Shown piece by piece: positions 36,781-46,048 of a DNA stretch of 64,000 bases. Position numbers and translations under genes: made by a program. The notes beneath the pieces are model-generated. The model ran no database searches, was not told where the DNA came from, and worked only from the letters and a program-made list of their open reading frames with translations. Each line of letters opens with the position of its first letter. Position 1 is the first letter of the stretch. This stretch comes from Sporothrix humicola (taxonomy: Eukaryota > Ascomycota > Sordariomycetes > Ophiostomatales > Ophiostomataceae): NCBI GenBank assembly GCA_021396245.1, contig WNYE01000003.1, positions 62,001 to 126,000 on the forward strand. The letters are read 5' to 3'.

Positions 36781-37401
36781 CAATGAGGAATTCGTATACA
36801 ATCAGACCAAACTTGTTAAGTTTGGATGTATTTCTCCAATATCGCCGAGCTGTGGCCGTCGACCTTTCAAAAATCAACATCCTCGACCGAATGTGTACGT
36901 AATTTGATGTTGTTTGTCATGGCGGAGAGGGTAAATAATAAACGCTGAGAAATGGTTGAAGAAAGGACAGAAGAGAAGGCGATGTCGTCAACTCGCTTAT
37001 CTGCGTCGGCCACAAATACCTAGCGTGAGAGGAGGGACGCTAGGGTAATTGCGTTGAAGAGGAGAGAAACGGTGGAAGGAACGACGCTGGCAGATGCCCA
37101 GAATCCGGGGAAGGCGCGATGGGGGCAGCTGAGTGGAGAACGCGGACATTGGCGGCCGCGCTTGCCTTGTGCGCGCTCGTCCCCGACGTCTCCTTCCTCA
37201 TCCTCTTCGACTATTGTCAGCATACCCAACTCAGGGGCAATTCAAAGCAGGTCGACGATCAAGTTGACTTACAACGCATTCCAATCCCTAATATGTACCG
37301 CCCCTCCACATGGACATGACCGAGCCAACTCGCGTCTACTCCTCGCTCTCCCCCGGCGATATCTACATTGCCTGTCGCCTCAACCACCTCCACCGCCCAC
37401 C
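36546..37401. promoter_or_regulatory. Divergent promoter region, hydrolase gene / Zn2Cys6 regulator
   Basis: No gene is seen. It contains an A35 homopolymer. The head-to-head arrangement of a putative enzyme gene and a regulator gene would allow local control by the regulator. Confidence 0.5.
36739..36773 (+). repeat. A35 homopolymer tract
   Basis: Thirty-five consecutive adenines, 194 bp upstream of the start of the hydrolase gene. Long poly(dA:dT) tracts exclude nucleosomes and are common in fungal promoters. The exact length may be a sequencing artefact. Confidence 0.9.
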
Positions 37402-39429
37402 ATGACTGCCCCGCAGGTCTGCATCCGCTGTCGCAAAAGACGCATTCGTGTAAGTCTTTCTTTTTGTCCTCGCTTCGCTCGCAAATGAATGCTAATGCCC
37501 GCCGTCTAGTGCGACCTACAACTCCCCGCGTGCAAAAACTGCCGCCTGGCCGACGTCGAGTGCTTCTTCTGGGACAATGCCCTCGACCAGGAAGTGCCGT
37601 GCAGCTACCTGTACTCGCTGCGTCAGCGGGTGGCCGCCCTGAAGAGAGACTTGGAGGCGGTGGACGCGCGCAAGTCGTCGACGGTCGCCTCCGCATTTTC
37701 GTCGCCTCTCGACCTTGAGGGCGCTGCTCTGTCAGCCTTGGCAGACTTGTCGCAAGGACTGCAGTGTCGAGGCACGTGGTCGATACCCCAGGACAGAGGA
37801 CTTCAAAGGCAAAGCTACCACTTGCAGAGGGCCTCGTTGGTAGACGGTGACGTCACTGGTGACGGGTCGCCCTCCATCTCACAAACATTGTATCTTGGTC
37901 CAGGAAGCACTGCCCGTCTGACTGCAACGACACTTCATGCTGCCGTGGACTGGCATGCTCTCAAAGGTGTCCCTCTTCCTCCACCTCTTCTTGAACCGGA
38001 CGAGGAAGATCCTCTTCACAATGTGCCCCTGTCACTCTCTCTGCACTCCCGGAAAGGCGTTCTGGACGGAACTCACTCTTCATCACCCCCACCTCTGATC
38101 ATCCTCCATGATCCTCGGAAAGAGGCCGATCTACATACCCTCGTTCCTCTTGCAACTCAACGTGCCCTCCTCGAACACTACTCAGCCGTCGTCGGCGCCT
38201 CTTCTCCGTGTTATGACAGCTTGCTGCCCGCCGAGCAAGAGGCCGCCCTACTTCAGCGCGCCGGCAGCGGCTCCGAGAACCCCTTGAAATGGGCCAGCCA
38301 ACACAGAGGGACTGCCGGCGCGTATGCCACAACCGTCGTCTTTGCCGTCGCCACAGCCCTGGCGGCCCGGGACCTCAAAGTGGCCGGCGAGACGGGAGGG
38401 CGGATGGCGGCCCTAGCCACCCGCTTCCGAGAGGATGTCCAGTCGTTGGTGGGGGCGGAGGCAAGGCCAGCCAACGATGGCTCAGAGACAGCCCTTTCCA
38501 GCCTTGAGAGGACGCGGTGGACAACCACGGCGCTGGCCACACTCGTTCTCTGCGAAATGATCCAGCCGACAGCCGGCCAGATATGGGACTTGTTGGGTGC
38601 TGCGATCAGTGTCCTGGCCGACCTGCGGGAAGGTTATTGTTTAAGGCATATTGTGCCCGACTCTGACGCTGATTTTGTGCGACTAGAGAGAACACTCCTG
38701 AGAATGGAAGCGCGTATCTCCCTCCATTTTCGACGTCCATCACCGTTTTGCAACCGATATCTCCTGGGTCCTGTAAGTTTCAGCGGCGGAAACGGAAACA
38801 GTGATATCGAGTGGCAACAGGTGCTAGAAGCTTCTTTCACGCCAGCATCGTCTGTCGTCATTGACGATCTCGTCGTCCTACGGAGTGTCTTGCTCGTCAA
38901 TCAGCAGCTAGACACTCACCCAGCTCCCTCGGAACACATCCTGGAAAATCTGATACCGGTGCCTCTCCAAATTCTCGCCTTGCCGCCCCTCACTCGCGCT
39001 CGCGTGGCCGACACGACGAACCCGCTAATGTCCGTCCAGTCGGCAAACTTGTACATCAGCCTACATCCAGTTGTCATATCTGCAAATGCCATTCTGAGAG
39101 GTGATCCGCTCCCGCCACCGTCTCGACTTTTCCAGATCGTGGCCGGCGCTGCAACTGTCCTGATAAACGAGTTCTCCCGCCAGAACCCACGCCACCGCAT
39201 CGTCAGTCTATGGATGGCTACCGAGCGTATTGTCGAGGCCGGCATCGTCTGGGTTCTGTATGTTTTGGCTCAACAACAACATCAGCCACTTGATATTGGC
39301 ACAGCTATGCGGCCAATTCTACAAGTGTCTGCTCTGCTGGCATCCTTTTCTGCACGCTGGAAATCAAGCACGGCCTACGTCGACGCATGGGATGCTCTAG
39401 TTGAGTTGATGTGGGGTATTCTCAGCTAA
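37402..39429 (+). CDS. Zn(II)2Cys6 transcription factor
   Basis: Two exons, 37,402-37,449 and 37,510-39,429, encode about 655 residues. The 60-nt intron (GTAAGT...CTAG) interrupts the zinc cluster directly before its third cysteine, a position often seen in fungal Zn2Cys6 genes. The cluster is C7, C10, C17, C24, C27 and C34 (spacing 2-6-6-2-6) with a basic RKRRIR stretch. A short linker and a likely coiled-coil segment (YLYSLRQRVAALKRDLEAVD) follow for dimerisation. The C-terminal 550 residues are mostly helical without a motif I can name; a middle-homology-type regulatory domain is probable. It is a nuclear regulator placed between the hydrolase and CapA genes and is the best candidate for local control of the block. 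Its stop is only 29 bp from the end of the convergent CapA gene. Confidence 0.87.
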
Positions 39430-39458
39430 GGATGATATTCAATCTATTTATGTGCCGA

Positions 39459-40601
39459 CTACTTGTTTTCCGTCACACGAATAGCATAGTGGCCATCAAT
39501 CTGGACGAGCTCAACAGATGCACCATATGCCTGCGACATGCTTCTGACACGGGCCACGAGCACTTCAGCATCGGCTTCTTTGGCATAGCTAGGCTCACCA
39601 TCTGCCTCTACCGTCACCGGGATCATCACGCAGCTCGTCAGCGTTGGCTTTTCTTCTCCCTCACCTTCAGTCCACTCCAGCCTCGCCAGCGAGCCAATGT
39701 TTGACAGCGTCTTTTGCAGGCTCCCCCACTCATATGGCGGGTACGTCCGGAACGTCTCGTCGGGCGTCACAATGTCGTTGCTGAAGATAAAGTTGCCCAG
39801 GCTGTAAAAGATGGGCGACCCGCGGTAAAACTCGACACCCTGGACGACATGCGGATGGTGGCCGACAATGACAGACGCCCCCGCGTCGACCATGGCCCGC
39901 GCCAACGGCCGCTGGTACCCGGCGATCTCGTCCTGCGTTGCCGCCACCCACCCATAGGGGACGCCCCAGTGGATGCCGACGACCACCACCGATACGTCGG
40001 GACGGCTGGCCGTCTGTCGGATGGCGTCCAGCAGAACCTCTTCGTCTGCCTCGTACGTCTGCGTCTCCACAAAGGGCGCCATGCCGGGGCACTCGTCGAT
40101 CGACACAGTGTCGACCACATATTTGGTGAAGACGCGCACGCCCGCCAGGCCGGGACGTGACTTGCCGGCGCCGCTGCCGTTGGGGAGAGTGGTGGTGACG
40201 CCAATAAAGGCGGTGCCATTCTTCACCACTGGTTGAAAGGCCTCGGCCTGCGTCTCGCCTCCACCGACGTGGGCAATGCCAACACTGTCCAACGCTTTTA
40301 GGGTGGTCCTCAAGCCGCCCACTCCATAGTCCATGCCGTGGTTGTTGGCGACTGTCACCACGTCGAGGCCTAAGTCTCTCAATACCGTAGCATGGGATGG
40401 GTCTGCGTGTAGAGTAATCAGTTTCTCGGCGGCGTACGTGTCGTTGTTTTCCGCCGCGTTCGGAGAAGCAAATGGCATCTCCAGGTTGACAAAGTTGGTG
40501 TCGGCCGTCTTGAGTTCTCGATAGACAGGGCTGGTGGCAATCGGCCGGTGAAGCGGGCCGTTGATGACGACGTCACCGCCGACGACGACAGAGATGGGCA
40601 T
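39459..40601 (-). CDS. CapA/PgsA-family protein (poly-gamma-glutamate synthesis-type, metallophosphatase fold)
   Basis: A single exon of 380 residues from ATG 40,601; an in-frame ATG at 40,640 would add 13 residues. The PGA_cap domain (PF09587) motifs occur in order: GGDVVI near the start, NLEMPF, VANNHGMDYG, GIHWGVPYG, GHHPHVVQG and FYSLGNFIFS. These carry the Asp, Glu, Asn and His residues that bind metal in calcineurin-like phosphoesterase folds. In bacteria CapA/PgsA takes part in poly-gamma-glutamate capsule formation. In fungi the family is widespread but its reaction is not established. No signal peptide or membrane segment is visible, unlike membrane-anchored bacterial PgsA, so this is likely a soluble cytosolic enzyme. 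It is head to head with the amidohydrolase gene. Confidence 0.9.
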   Translation of the reverse strand: MPISVVVGGDVVINGPLHRPIATSPVYRELKTADTNFVNLEMPFASPNAAENNDTYAAEKLITLHADPSHATVLRDLGLDVVTVANNHGMDYGVGGLRTTLKALDSVGIAHVGGGETQAEAFQPVVKNGTAFIGVTTTLPNGSGAGKSRPGLAGVRVFTKYVVDTVSIDECPGMAPFVETQTYEADEEVLLDAIRQTASRPDVSVVVVGIHWGVPYGWVAATQDEIAGYQRPLARAMVDAGASVIVGHHPHVVQGVEFYRGSPIFYSLGNFIFSNDIVTPDETFRTYPPYEWGSLQKTLSNIGSLARLEWTEGEGEEKPTLTSCVMIPVTVEADGEPSYAKEADAEVLVARVRSMSQAYGASVELVQIDGHYAIRVTENK

Positions 40602-41336
40602 TTTGGTAATTGCTTTCCTGGGGTGGTTTGATTTTGACAAGGTCGTATTTTTTTTTGGATAATGAAGTCTTCAGAACACTTGGATGTTATATTTTTTTAC
40701 AATATCGAGCTTTGATGTTTTGTATTTTACCTCGATGATTGTACATATTTCTACGAGTGGATATCATGTCTTCCTCGGCATTGGCAAGACGGCGATGAGC
40801 GAGGACAAGTATGGAAATTGACAAAAGCCAACTCGAGATCGGCTTCATAAAACACGCAAAGATTATGACCAACAAAAAGGAAGACAAGGTTCCCCTCAAT
40901 ATCCCATCTCCTAGCTTACAAACTGGTGTAAGTGGGAGGTGCGGGCTTACGCGCGCCCGGAGCTTTGTTGGCTAGGAATGGAGACCGATGCACCTTGCAA
41001 GAGACTAACACATAGCCCAGGAACGGTTCAACGCAACACCAACATCAGTCGCACCACAGTAGCTTGGTAATGTTGCCGAAGAAGAGCATTTTATCAGACT
41101 GTACCCAGAACCAGTCTCTCCACTGGAGAACGGCTCGCGTTTTGACAAAAGAGGCAGGTCAGTGTCCGAGGTAACCTGAGAAGAGGAGAACTGACAAAGA
41201 ACTCGAAAAGAAGAAACCGAGTTTCTAAGCATGTGTACTCTCCCAAATTGATAAATAAGTCAACGATATTCAGAGCATCAGATTGACCTATTCGAACAAA
41301 CATCACCAACCAAATTACAGCCATCGTCTCATCACC
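40602..41336. promoter_or_regulatory. Divergent promoter region of the CapA-like and amidohydrolase genes
   Basis: No gene is visible in 735 bp. The CapA side is AT-rich. The amidohydrolase side ends with a CA-rich leader (catcaccaaccaaattacag) just before its ATG. The shared region suggests co-regulation. Confidence 0.5.
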
Positions 41337-42717
41337 ATGTCCACCTACACCGTCCACACGTCGACACTGTTCGACCCCAAAAAGAAGCAGTTTGTGTCGA
41401 ATGTGTCAATCACAGTCGACCCTGTCTCAGGCAATATTGTCAAGGTCGAACAACGGGCGCCTGGGTCACTGGGCGATGCTGTGCCGGAAGGCGATGTCGA
41501 TTTGCGGGGAAAAGTGGCCATGCCAGGTCTCGTGGATGCCCACGCCCACATCTTTTTGCATAGTTATGAGTATGATGCGCCGCAGTCAGACAACACAGCA
41601 CCTCCTTTATTCAATATACTAACCACCCTGTAGTGAACGCCCCTCGCTGAGCCAGAAGCGGGACGAGAGCAATGCGGAGCGCATTTTGCGGGCCTCCCAA
41701 CACTGCCGTACCGCCCTGCTGGCCGGCTACACGACCTACCGCGACCTCAGCTCCGAGTCCATGGGCGAGGCCGATGCGCAGATCCGGGATTGTATTAACA
41801 GGGGCCTCATCCCCGGCCCTCGGATGTTTGTCGCCACGCGCGCTTTGGCCAGCACAGGCTCGTACGAGCTGCGCACCGAGAACCATGCCAACGGCGTGTG
41901 CTACCCACGGGGCGGCGAGGCCGTCGACGGTCCCGACGAGGCACGCAAAGCGGTCCGGCGTCGCCTGGCGGCCGGCGCCGACGTCATCAAGTTTTTCGCC
42001 GACTACCGCCGGCGCATCATGCGGTACCCGCCCGCGCAGCAGCACCCCTATGTGGTCAGTGCGACGCACCCTCCCGCCGACCCGAACCCGGACATTGTCG
42101 TGTTTGCGCAGGAGGAAATGAACGCCATTGTGCGCGAGGCGGCGCTCGGGAAGGCGCCCGTGGCGTGCCATGCCGGCACCATCGAGGGCGCCCAGATGGC
42201 TGTGGATGCCGGGGTGCACACCATTGAGCACGCCTACTACGCCGATGAGGCCTTGTTTAAGAGTATGGTGGCCAAAAAAACCGTGTTCGTGCCGACGCTC
42301 GCCGTTTGTGAGCGGCTGCATGCCAAGCGGTTCCCCGAGATCCTGGCCCAGACCAAACTGGCCTACAGCCTGGGCGTCCGCCTGGCCGTCGGCGGCGACA
42401 CCGGCACGTACCCACACGGCCAGAACGCACGCGAAATCGAGCTGATGGTCGAGGGCTGCGGCATCCCGCTCGAAGACGTCCTCGAGTTTTGCACCGTCGG
42501 CGGCTGGGAGGCCTGTGGCGGCGAGCTGTGCGGCGTGCCGTTTGGGTGGCTGGAACAGGGCGTGCGGGCGGACATTATCGCCTTGCCGACGGATCCGCGG
42601 GAGGATCTGCGGGCATTCCGCCGTGTTGACTTTGTGATGAAGGACGGCGTGGTGTGGAAGAAGGACGGCAAGGGCGTCAACATCTACAAGGATGACCACA
42701 CATGGGTGGGCTGTTAA
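41337..42717 (+). CDS. Metal-dependent amidohydrolase (imidazolonepropionase / Xaa-Pro dipeptidase-like)
   Basis: Two exons, 41,337-41,569 and 41,634-42,717, encode 438 residues. The 64-nt intron starts GTATGA and ends TGTAG after a CTAAC branch; splicing joins ...HSY to DERPSLSQ in frame. GLVDAHAHI supplies metal ligands His69 and His71. DVIKFFADY contains the probable carboxylated lysine. VACHAGTIEGAQ and TIEHAYYAD supply two further histidines, and GGDTGT the catalytic aspartate, so all ligands of a binuclear amidohydrolase are present. Relatives cleave cyclic amides, dipeptides or carbamates; fungal members include ochratoxin-amide-cleaving enzymes, but substrate cannot be inferred from this. 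No signal peptide is visible. It is the right-hand enzyme of the putative cluster. Confidence 0.92.
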
Positions 42718-43019
42718 AGAAGTGAGAGAAGTCACGCAGAGGGAATAGATGTTTTTTTTATATTGAATGCAACGCAGGAAATCGGTGTCTATTTTTGTGA
42801 TTGTTTTGTGTAGTTTTACTACGCTTGTGAAATCAACGCAAAACTCGCTCTCTTTCGTGATCTTGTCTATTTTTTTCTGTGTTTTCTTCTCTTTTCTGTC
42901 TTTTCGTTTCGTAAATCAAAGTGGCTGAAAGATTTTACGCCCACTCGGACAACCATACTTATTTTACGTGTTTATGGAAACATTGGGGGAGCACTGCTCG
43001 ACCCGGTGAAGCAGATGCA
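42718..43019. other. Intergenic between the amidohydrolase and small gene A
   Basis: A T-rich 3' flank (42,740-42,910) shared by two convergent genes. No ORF of note. Confidence 0.5.
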
Positions 43020-43151
43020 TCACTTGGACTGGCAAGTGATGCACGTAGCTGGGCTCTGCGAGCCCGAGATGGTGGTGCCACACTTGGGGCACGACCAGGT
43101 ACCGTTGGCAGTGGCCATGTTGGCCATTTCGGTGTTGGTGTTGTACTGCAT
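43020..43151 (-). CDS. Small CPKCG zinc-ribbon-like protein A (43 residues)
   Basis: Starts at ATG 43,151 in good context (CCACAATG) and ends with TGA at 43,022-43,020. The frame is open further upstream to 43,274 but only from a TTG, and that sequence is CA/CT-rich and leader-like. The protein has a Met/Asn/Thr-rich N-terminus, then TWSCPKCGTTISGS and a second cysteine pair C-x2-C close to the end, as in a one-zinc ribbon (C-x2-C, spacer 12, C-x2-C). I do not recognise a named family. A TATA-like box (TATAAATG on the minus strand, 43,318-43,311) lies 160 nt upstream. The neighbouring gene B, 756 bp away in the same direction, is a paralogue in both coding and promoter sequence, which is good evidence that this tiny gene is real. 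Confidence 0.68.
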   Translation of the reverse strand: MQYNTNTEMANMATANGTWSCPKCGTTISGSQSPATCITCQSK

Positions 43152-43337
43152 TGTGGCAATGGTTGGGTTGAAGGTTTGGATTTGAGAGTTTTCGTGTTGA
43201 CTGAAGTATTGGTTAAGGTGCGATGTTGGTGATGGCAATGTTTGATACTGTGAGTGTTGAGAGTTAGAAAACAAAACTCAAAATGGTCAGCAAAAGATTA
43301 AAAATGTGCCCATTTATACTTTTTGGGGAGCTATATC

Positions 43338-43395
43338 GGGCTCAGGTTTGTCCATGTTGGCCGCTTGTCATGGCTTCACGACGTGATGCAAGTAA
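43338..43395 (-). promoter_or_regulatory. Duplicated upstream element of small gene A
   Basis: These 58 bases align without gaps to 44,073-44,130 upstream of gene B, with 46 identical positions by my count. The block includes cttgcatcac and gccaac..ggacaa (minus strand). Conservation in non-coding sequence before both genes points either to a recent tandem duplication or to preserved promoter function. Confidence 0.75.
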
Positions 43396-43751
43396 ATGTA
43401 GTCGGTGGCCAAGTACGACCGCCACCAGCCAAGGCCGTACAAAATGAGAGCGACGTCAGTTACAACAGAGGTGGCAGATTAGAAAACCATTGTGAAAAGT
43501 GACGTGGGAATACAGAATTACCTTTATGGCTATTTTACTCATTTTCACGCATGTAAAAGCATCTCAAAATATTTTCCTTCGTTTTCATGTCTAATTCGGG
43601 ATTTTCTTTCCTCTTATATTGGTTTATGTTTGTTTTCACTTCTTACTTTTTTTACTTTTTTGCTTAATTATTCTCTTTTAATTTTTGTTTATTTTTCTCA
43701 AAATTAAAGTAATGGAACGTAGTTGTAACCATATTTTATTCCCATATCTCA

Positions 43752-43907
43752 TCAAGCAAGTTGAATGCCTGCTCGAAAGCGGTACTTTGCCCGACATGTG
43801 TAGCAATTGCTGCTCGAGCCAGAAATCATGTTGCCACACTTTGGGCACGGCCAGGTCGCGTTTGAAGCGGGAACCGCGACGGGTTCGATGTTTTCGGTGG
43901 TATGCAT
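43752..43907 (-). CDS. Small CPKCG zinc-ribbon-like protein B (51 residues)
   Basis: Starts at ATG 43,907, the position matching the start of gene A, and ends with TGA at 43,754-43,752. The core TWPCPKCGNMISGSSS, then C-x2-C, matches protein A (TWSCPKCGTTISGSQS). Spacing between the pairs is shorter by two residues, and the protein runs ten residues past the point where A stops, ending in a basic, Arg-rich tail. The frame is open upstream to 44,198, but the matching region in A is untranslated leader, so the inner start is preferred. Another ATG (44,037) opens an overlapping frame; that product shows no similarity to A. A TATA-like TTTAAAAGG lies about 140 nt upstream. Function unknown; a small zinc-binding protein is likely. 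Confidence 0.62.
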   Translation of the reverse strand: MHTTENIEPVAVPASNATWPCPKCGNMISGSSSNCYTCRAKYRFRAGIQLA

Positions 43908-44072
43908 TTTGCAGAATTTCAAAAGTTTTCGTAAAGTGTTGCCGGGATATTGTTTGTTGACAAGAGTTCGAGGTTTTAATGCCAGTCCGGGAATGAGTGT
44001 TGGATCGTGTGGGCATAACGGGAGAAGAAGAGAACATTGTGGCCTTTTAAACTTTGTTTTGGAATCCAAATG

Positions 44073-44130
44073 GAGCTCAAGATTGTCCAGGTTGGCTGCT
44101 TGTAACAGCCTCACAAAGTGATGCAAGGAA
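44073..44130 (-). promoter_or_regulatory. Duplicated upstream element of small gene B
   Basis: Partner of 43,338-43,395. It lies 166 nt from the start of gene B, against 187 nt for gene A, and next to a TATA-like box in both cases. Confidence 0.75.
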
Positions 44131-44292
44131 CTTGCTATTTTGGTGGCGTACAACGAGCGCATGTCAACTTTGTCACCGTTATTCAGACCACAAATCAATT
44201 ATGCATGCATTAAATTGATATTCCTATGGTCACGATATCCTAGCTTTTGAAAACCTTGCATGGCTTTTATCTTTGCCTCCCTTCAGCGCCGC

Positions 44293-44899
44293 CTATGCCT
44301 TCGGAGTGGGTGACGGCAGATGCGGCGTCTCTTTCGGTACGCCCTTGATAGTGACGAGCATAGTATCGAAGACTGCATTGTCAGTGATGTAGTCAAAATA
44401 AGTTGTAGAAATAGGGAGTAACATACCCAGTGTAGAGTTCCCCGGGATAGGGCCAACCGTGTCCAGACCGTATCCATACTCGGGTGGGATCGTGAGTTTT
44501 CTGTTTGTCAGCGCGTACTCCAGAAATGACTTCAGTCCAGCACTGTCGTCGTAAACTCACCTCTTCTCGCCAGGACACATGTCCTTGAGGCCCATGTCCC
44601 AGCCTGCAATCACCTCACCGGCGCCCAGTGTGAAGGTAAAGGTCTCGCCGGGGGCAGCTTCAAATGTTAGCAGTAGCTCATGCTGCTTCTTTCCACTACA
44701 GTCACTTACTCGACTCAACCTTCGTCCCATCCAGCAGGCTCAGGGCGTAGGTCATGGAGATGACGTCGTTGTCGCGCGTCTTGCGCTCGCAGTCGACTTT
44801 GTGTGTGACTTCAATGCCGATGCCGTCGTTGGTGGCCGTGGGAGCTGCCAGAGCAGTAGAGGCAGCCGAGACGGCCGCGATGATCGAAGAGAGCTTCAT
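44293..44899 (-). CDS. Secretory FKBP-type peptidyl-prolyl isomerase
   Basis: Four exons on the minus strand: 44,899-44,710, 44,657-44,561, 44,500-44,427 and 44,372-44,293, giving 146 residues. The three introns of 52, 60 and 54 nt all start GTAAGT, GTGAGT or GTATGT and keep the frame. Residues 1-19 (MKLSSIIAAVSAASTALAA) are a signal peptide. The FKBP fold follows: TFTLGAGEVIAGWDMGL with the pocket tryptophan, MCPGEKRKLTIPPEYGYG with the pocket tyrosine, and GPIPGNSTL. Oddities: the usual HYTG...FDSS region reads MTYALSLLDGTKVEST, so the pocket Phe and Asp are replaced by Val and Glu, which may weaken isomerase activity or FK506 binding. There is no HDEL-type retention signal; the protein ends in a Pro-rich tail. 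It probably helps protein folding in the ER or is secreted. Confidence 0.88.
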
Positions 44900-45948
44900 T
44901 TTGGCGGTGTATTTCGTATGGTCTCTGACTGGTGTAGGAAAGTAAACAGTTGACGTCAAAAACACAATTGTCGAAGCCAAGTGACCAAGATACAGATCAA
45001 GCTCAAAAGCAGTTCTTAGTAGCTTGGTATCCCATCCAATCCTCCTCCATTGCTGTATTGCTATGGCTAATGTTGCGGCTCATATTGTCCAAACTCTGGA
45101 CGGATCTGGCCCACCGCTCTAATGTAGCCGGAGCACTTTGGGATGCACTTTGGAAATTACTCTATTTATTATCCGTGCCGGAAAGAAGTTCTGTGGTTTG
45201 GAGAGGCCGTCACCGTGTCTTTCCACTGCTCATGGTTGCTTTTTTTTCTCTCGTGTTTTCCATCTTCTTTCCTTGAATTAAAAAACGAACATAAGATGTG
45301 CAGAAAACAAGACAGCATAAAATGCGACAATATTCAATAGCACGATATTTCTTTTCCTCTATCGCTCTTGATGTCTGGTTCGTGGCTCAGGGCCAGCTCT
45401 CTCTAGTCACACAAAACGGCAAACGGCATCCAACAAGCAAACGGGCAAGCACAGCAACAGGGAAATCTTTTGCAAACGACGACGTGGCTGCCCAATGTTG
45501 AGGGGAAAAAAAGGCCAATGTATTTAAAGCTTCACTGGAAGCTTTTCTTTCTGAAAAATTGAGATCTCTTCTTTTCCCCTTCTTTTTCATTTCCAGCAAC
45601 AGTGAATGTGAGGTCTCTTCTCCCAATACAGTAACTAACAGTGAAGCCAGTACAGTGCGCCGTCTCCCGCTTGACCCGTCTTTTGGTAAAATGGTTCCCC
45701 TTCCCCTTCCCGCTTTTCTCTTTTCCTTTTTCTTCCTCAATGGTTTCTAATCTCTGCAATTTTATCATCACTGATCATGAATTATGTCTCTCGTATTGTA
45801 TTGTTTCCTTTTTGTTTTGCACTTCCTCTGTCCCAGCAGAACTGAGACCTCTGTAAGTGCAATCATGTGACTGGTCATCCCTTAGCTGGATGGCGTGGCT
45901 ACATAAGTCCACTTTAGTGGGAAAACTTCCATAATTCTAACTCCAAAA
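44900..45948. other. Intergenic between FKBP and tRNA-Ser
   Basis: The left part is the FKBP promoter. The remainder has T-rich patches (for example 45,550-45,600 and 45,700-45,750) and only short, low-complexity frames. Nothing further is supported. Confidence 0.5.
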
Positions 45949-46048
45949 GGCACAGTGCCAGAGTGGTTAATGGGTGAGACTTGAATTTCCCACGATTCAA
46001 TCCTATCTCATGGCTTCGGCCGCGCATGTTCGAACCATGCCTGTGTCG
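45949..46048 (+). tRNA. tRNA-Ser(UGA) with a 19-nt intron
   Basis: The acceptor stem GGCACAG pairs with CTGTGTC (one G-U) and is followed by discriminator G. The D-arm is CCA-GAGTGGTTAA-TGG. The anticodon stem TGAGA/TCTCA encloses CT-TGA-A with anticodon TGA; a 19-nt intron sits at the canonical place one base after the anticodon, before the final loop base A. The variable arm GGC-TTCG-GCC is long, as expected of a serine tRNA. The T-arm GCATG-TTCGAAC-CATGC is perfect. A run of five T starting at 46,049 is a pol III terminator. It reads UCA codons, and partly other UCN codons. Confidence 0.95.

Noticed and set aside
41611..42735. 374-codon open frame antisense to the amidohydrolase
   Set aside because: A shadow of the GC-rich codon use in the real gene; it shows none of the metal-site motifs and would span its intron border.
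43752..44198. 148-residue version of small protein B using the upstream ATG
   Set aside because: The N-terminal part is encoded by sequence that is aligned, non-coding promoter and leader in copy A, and includes the TATA-like box.
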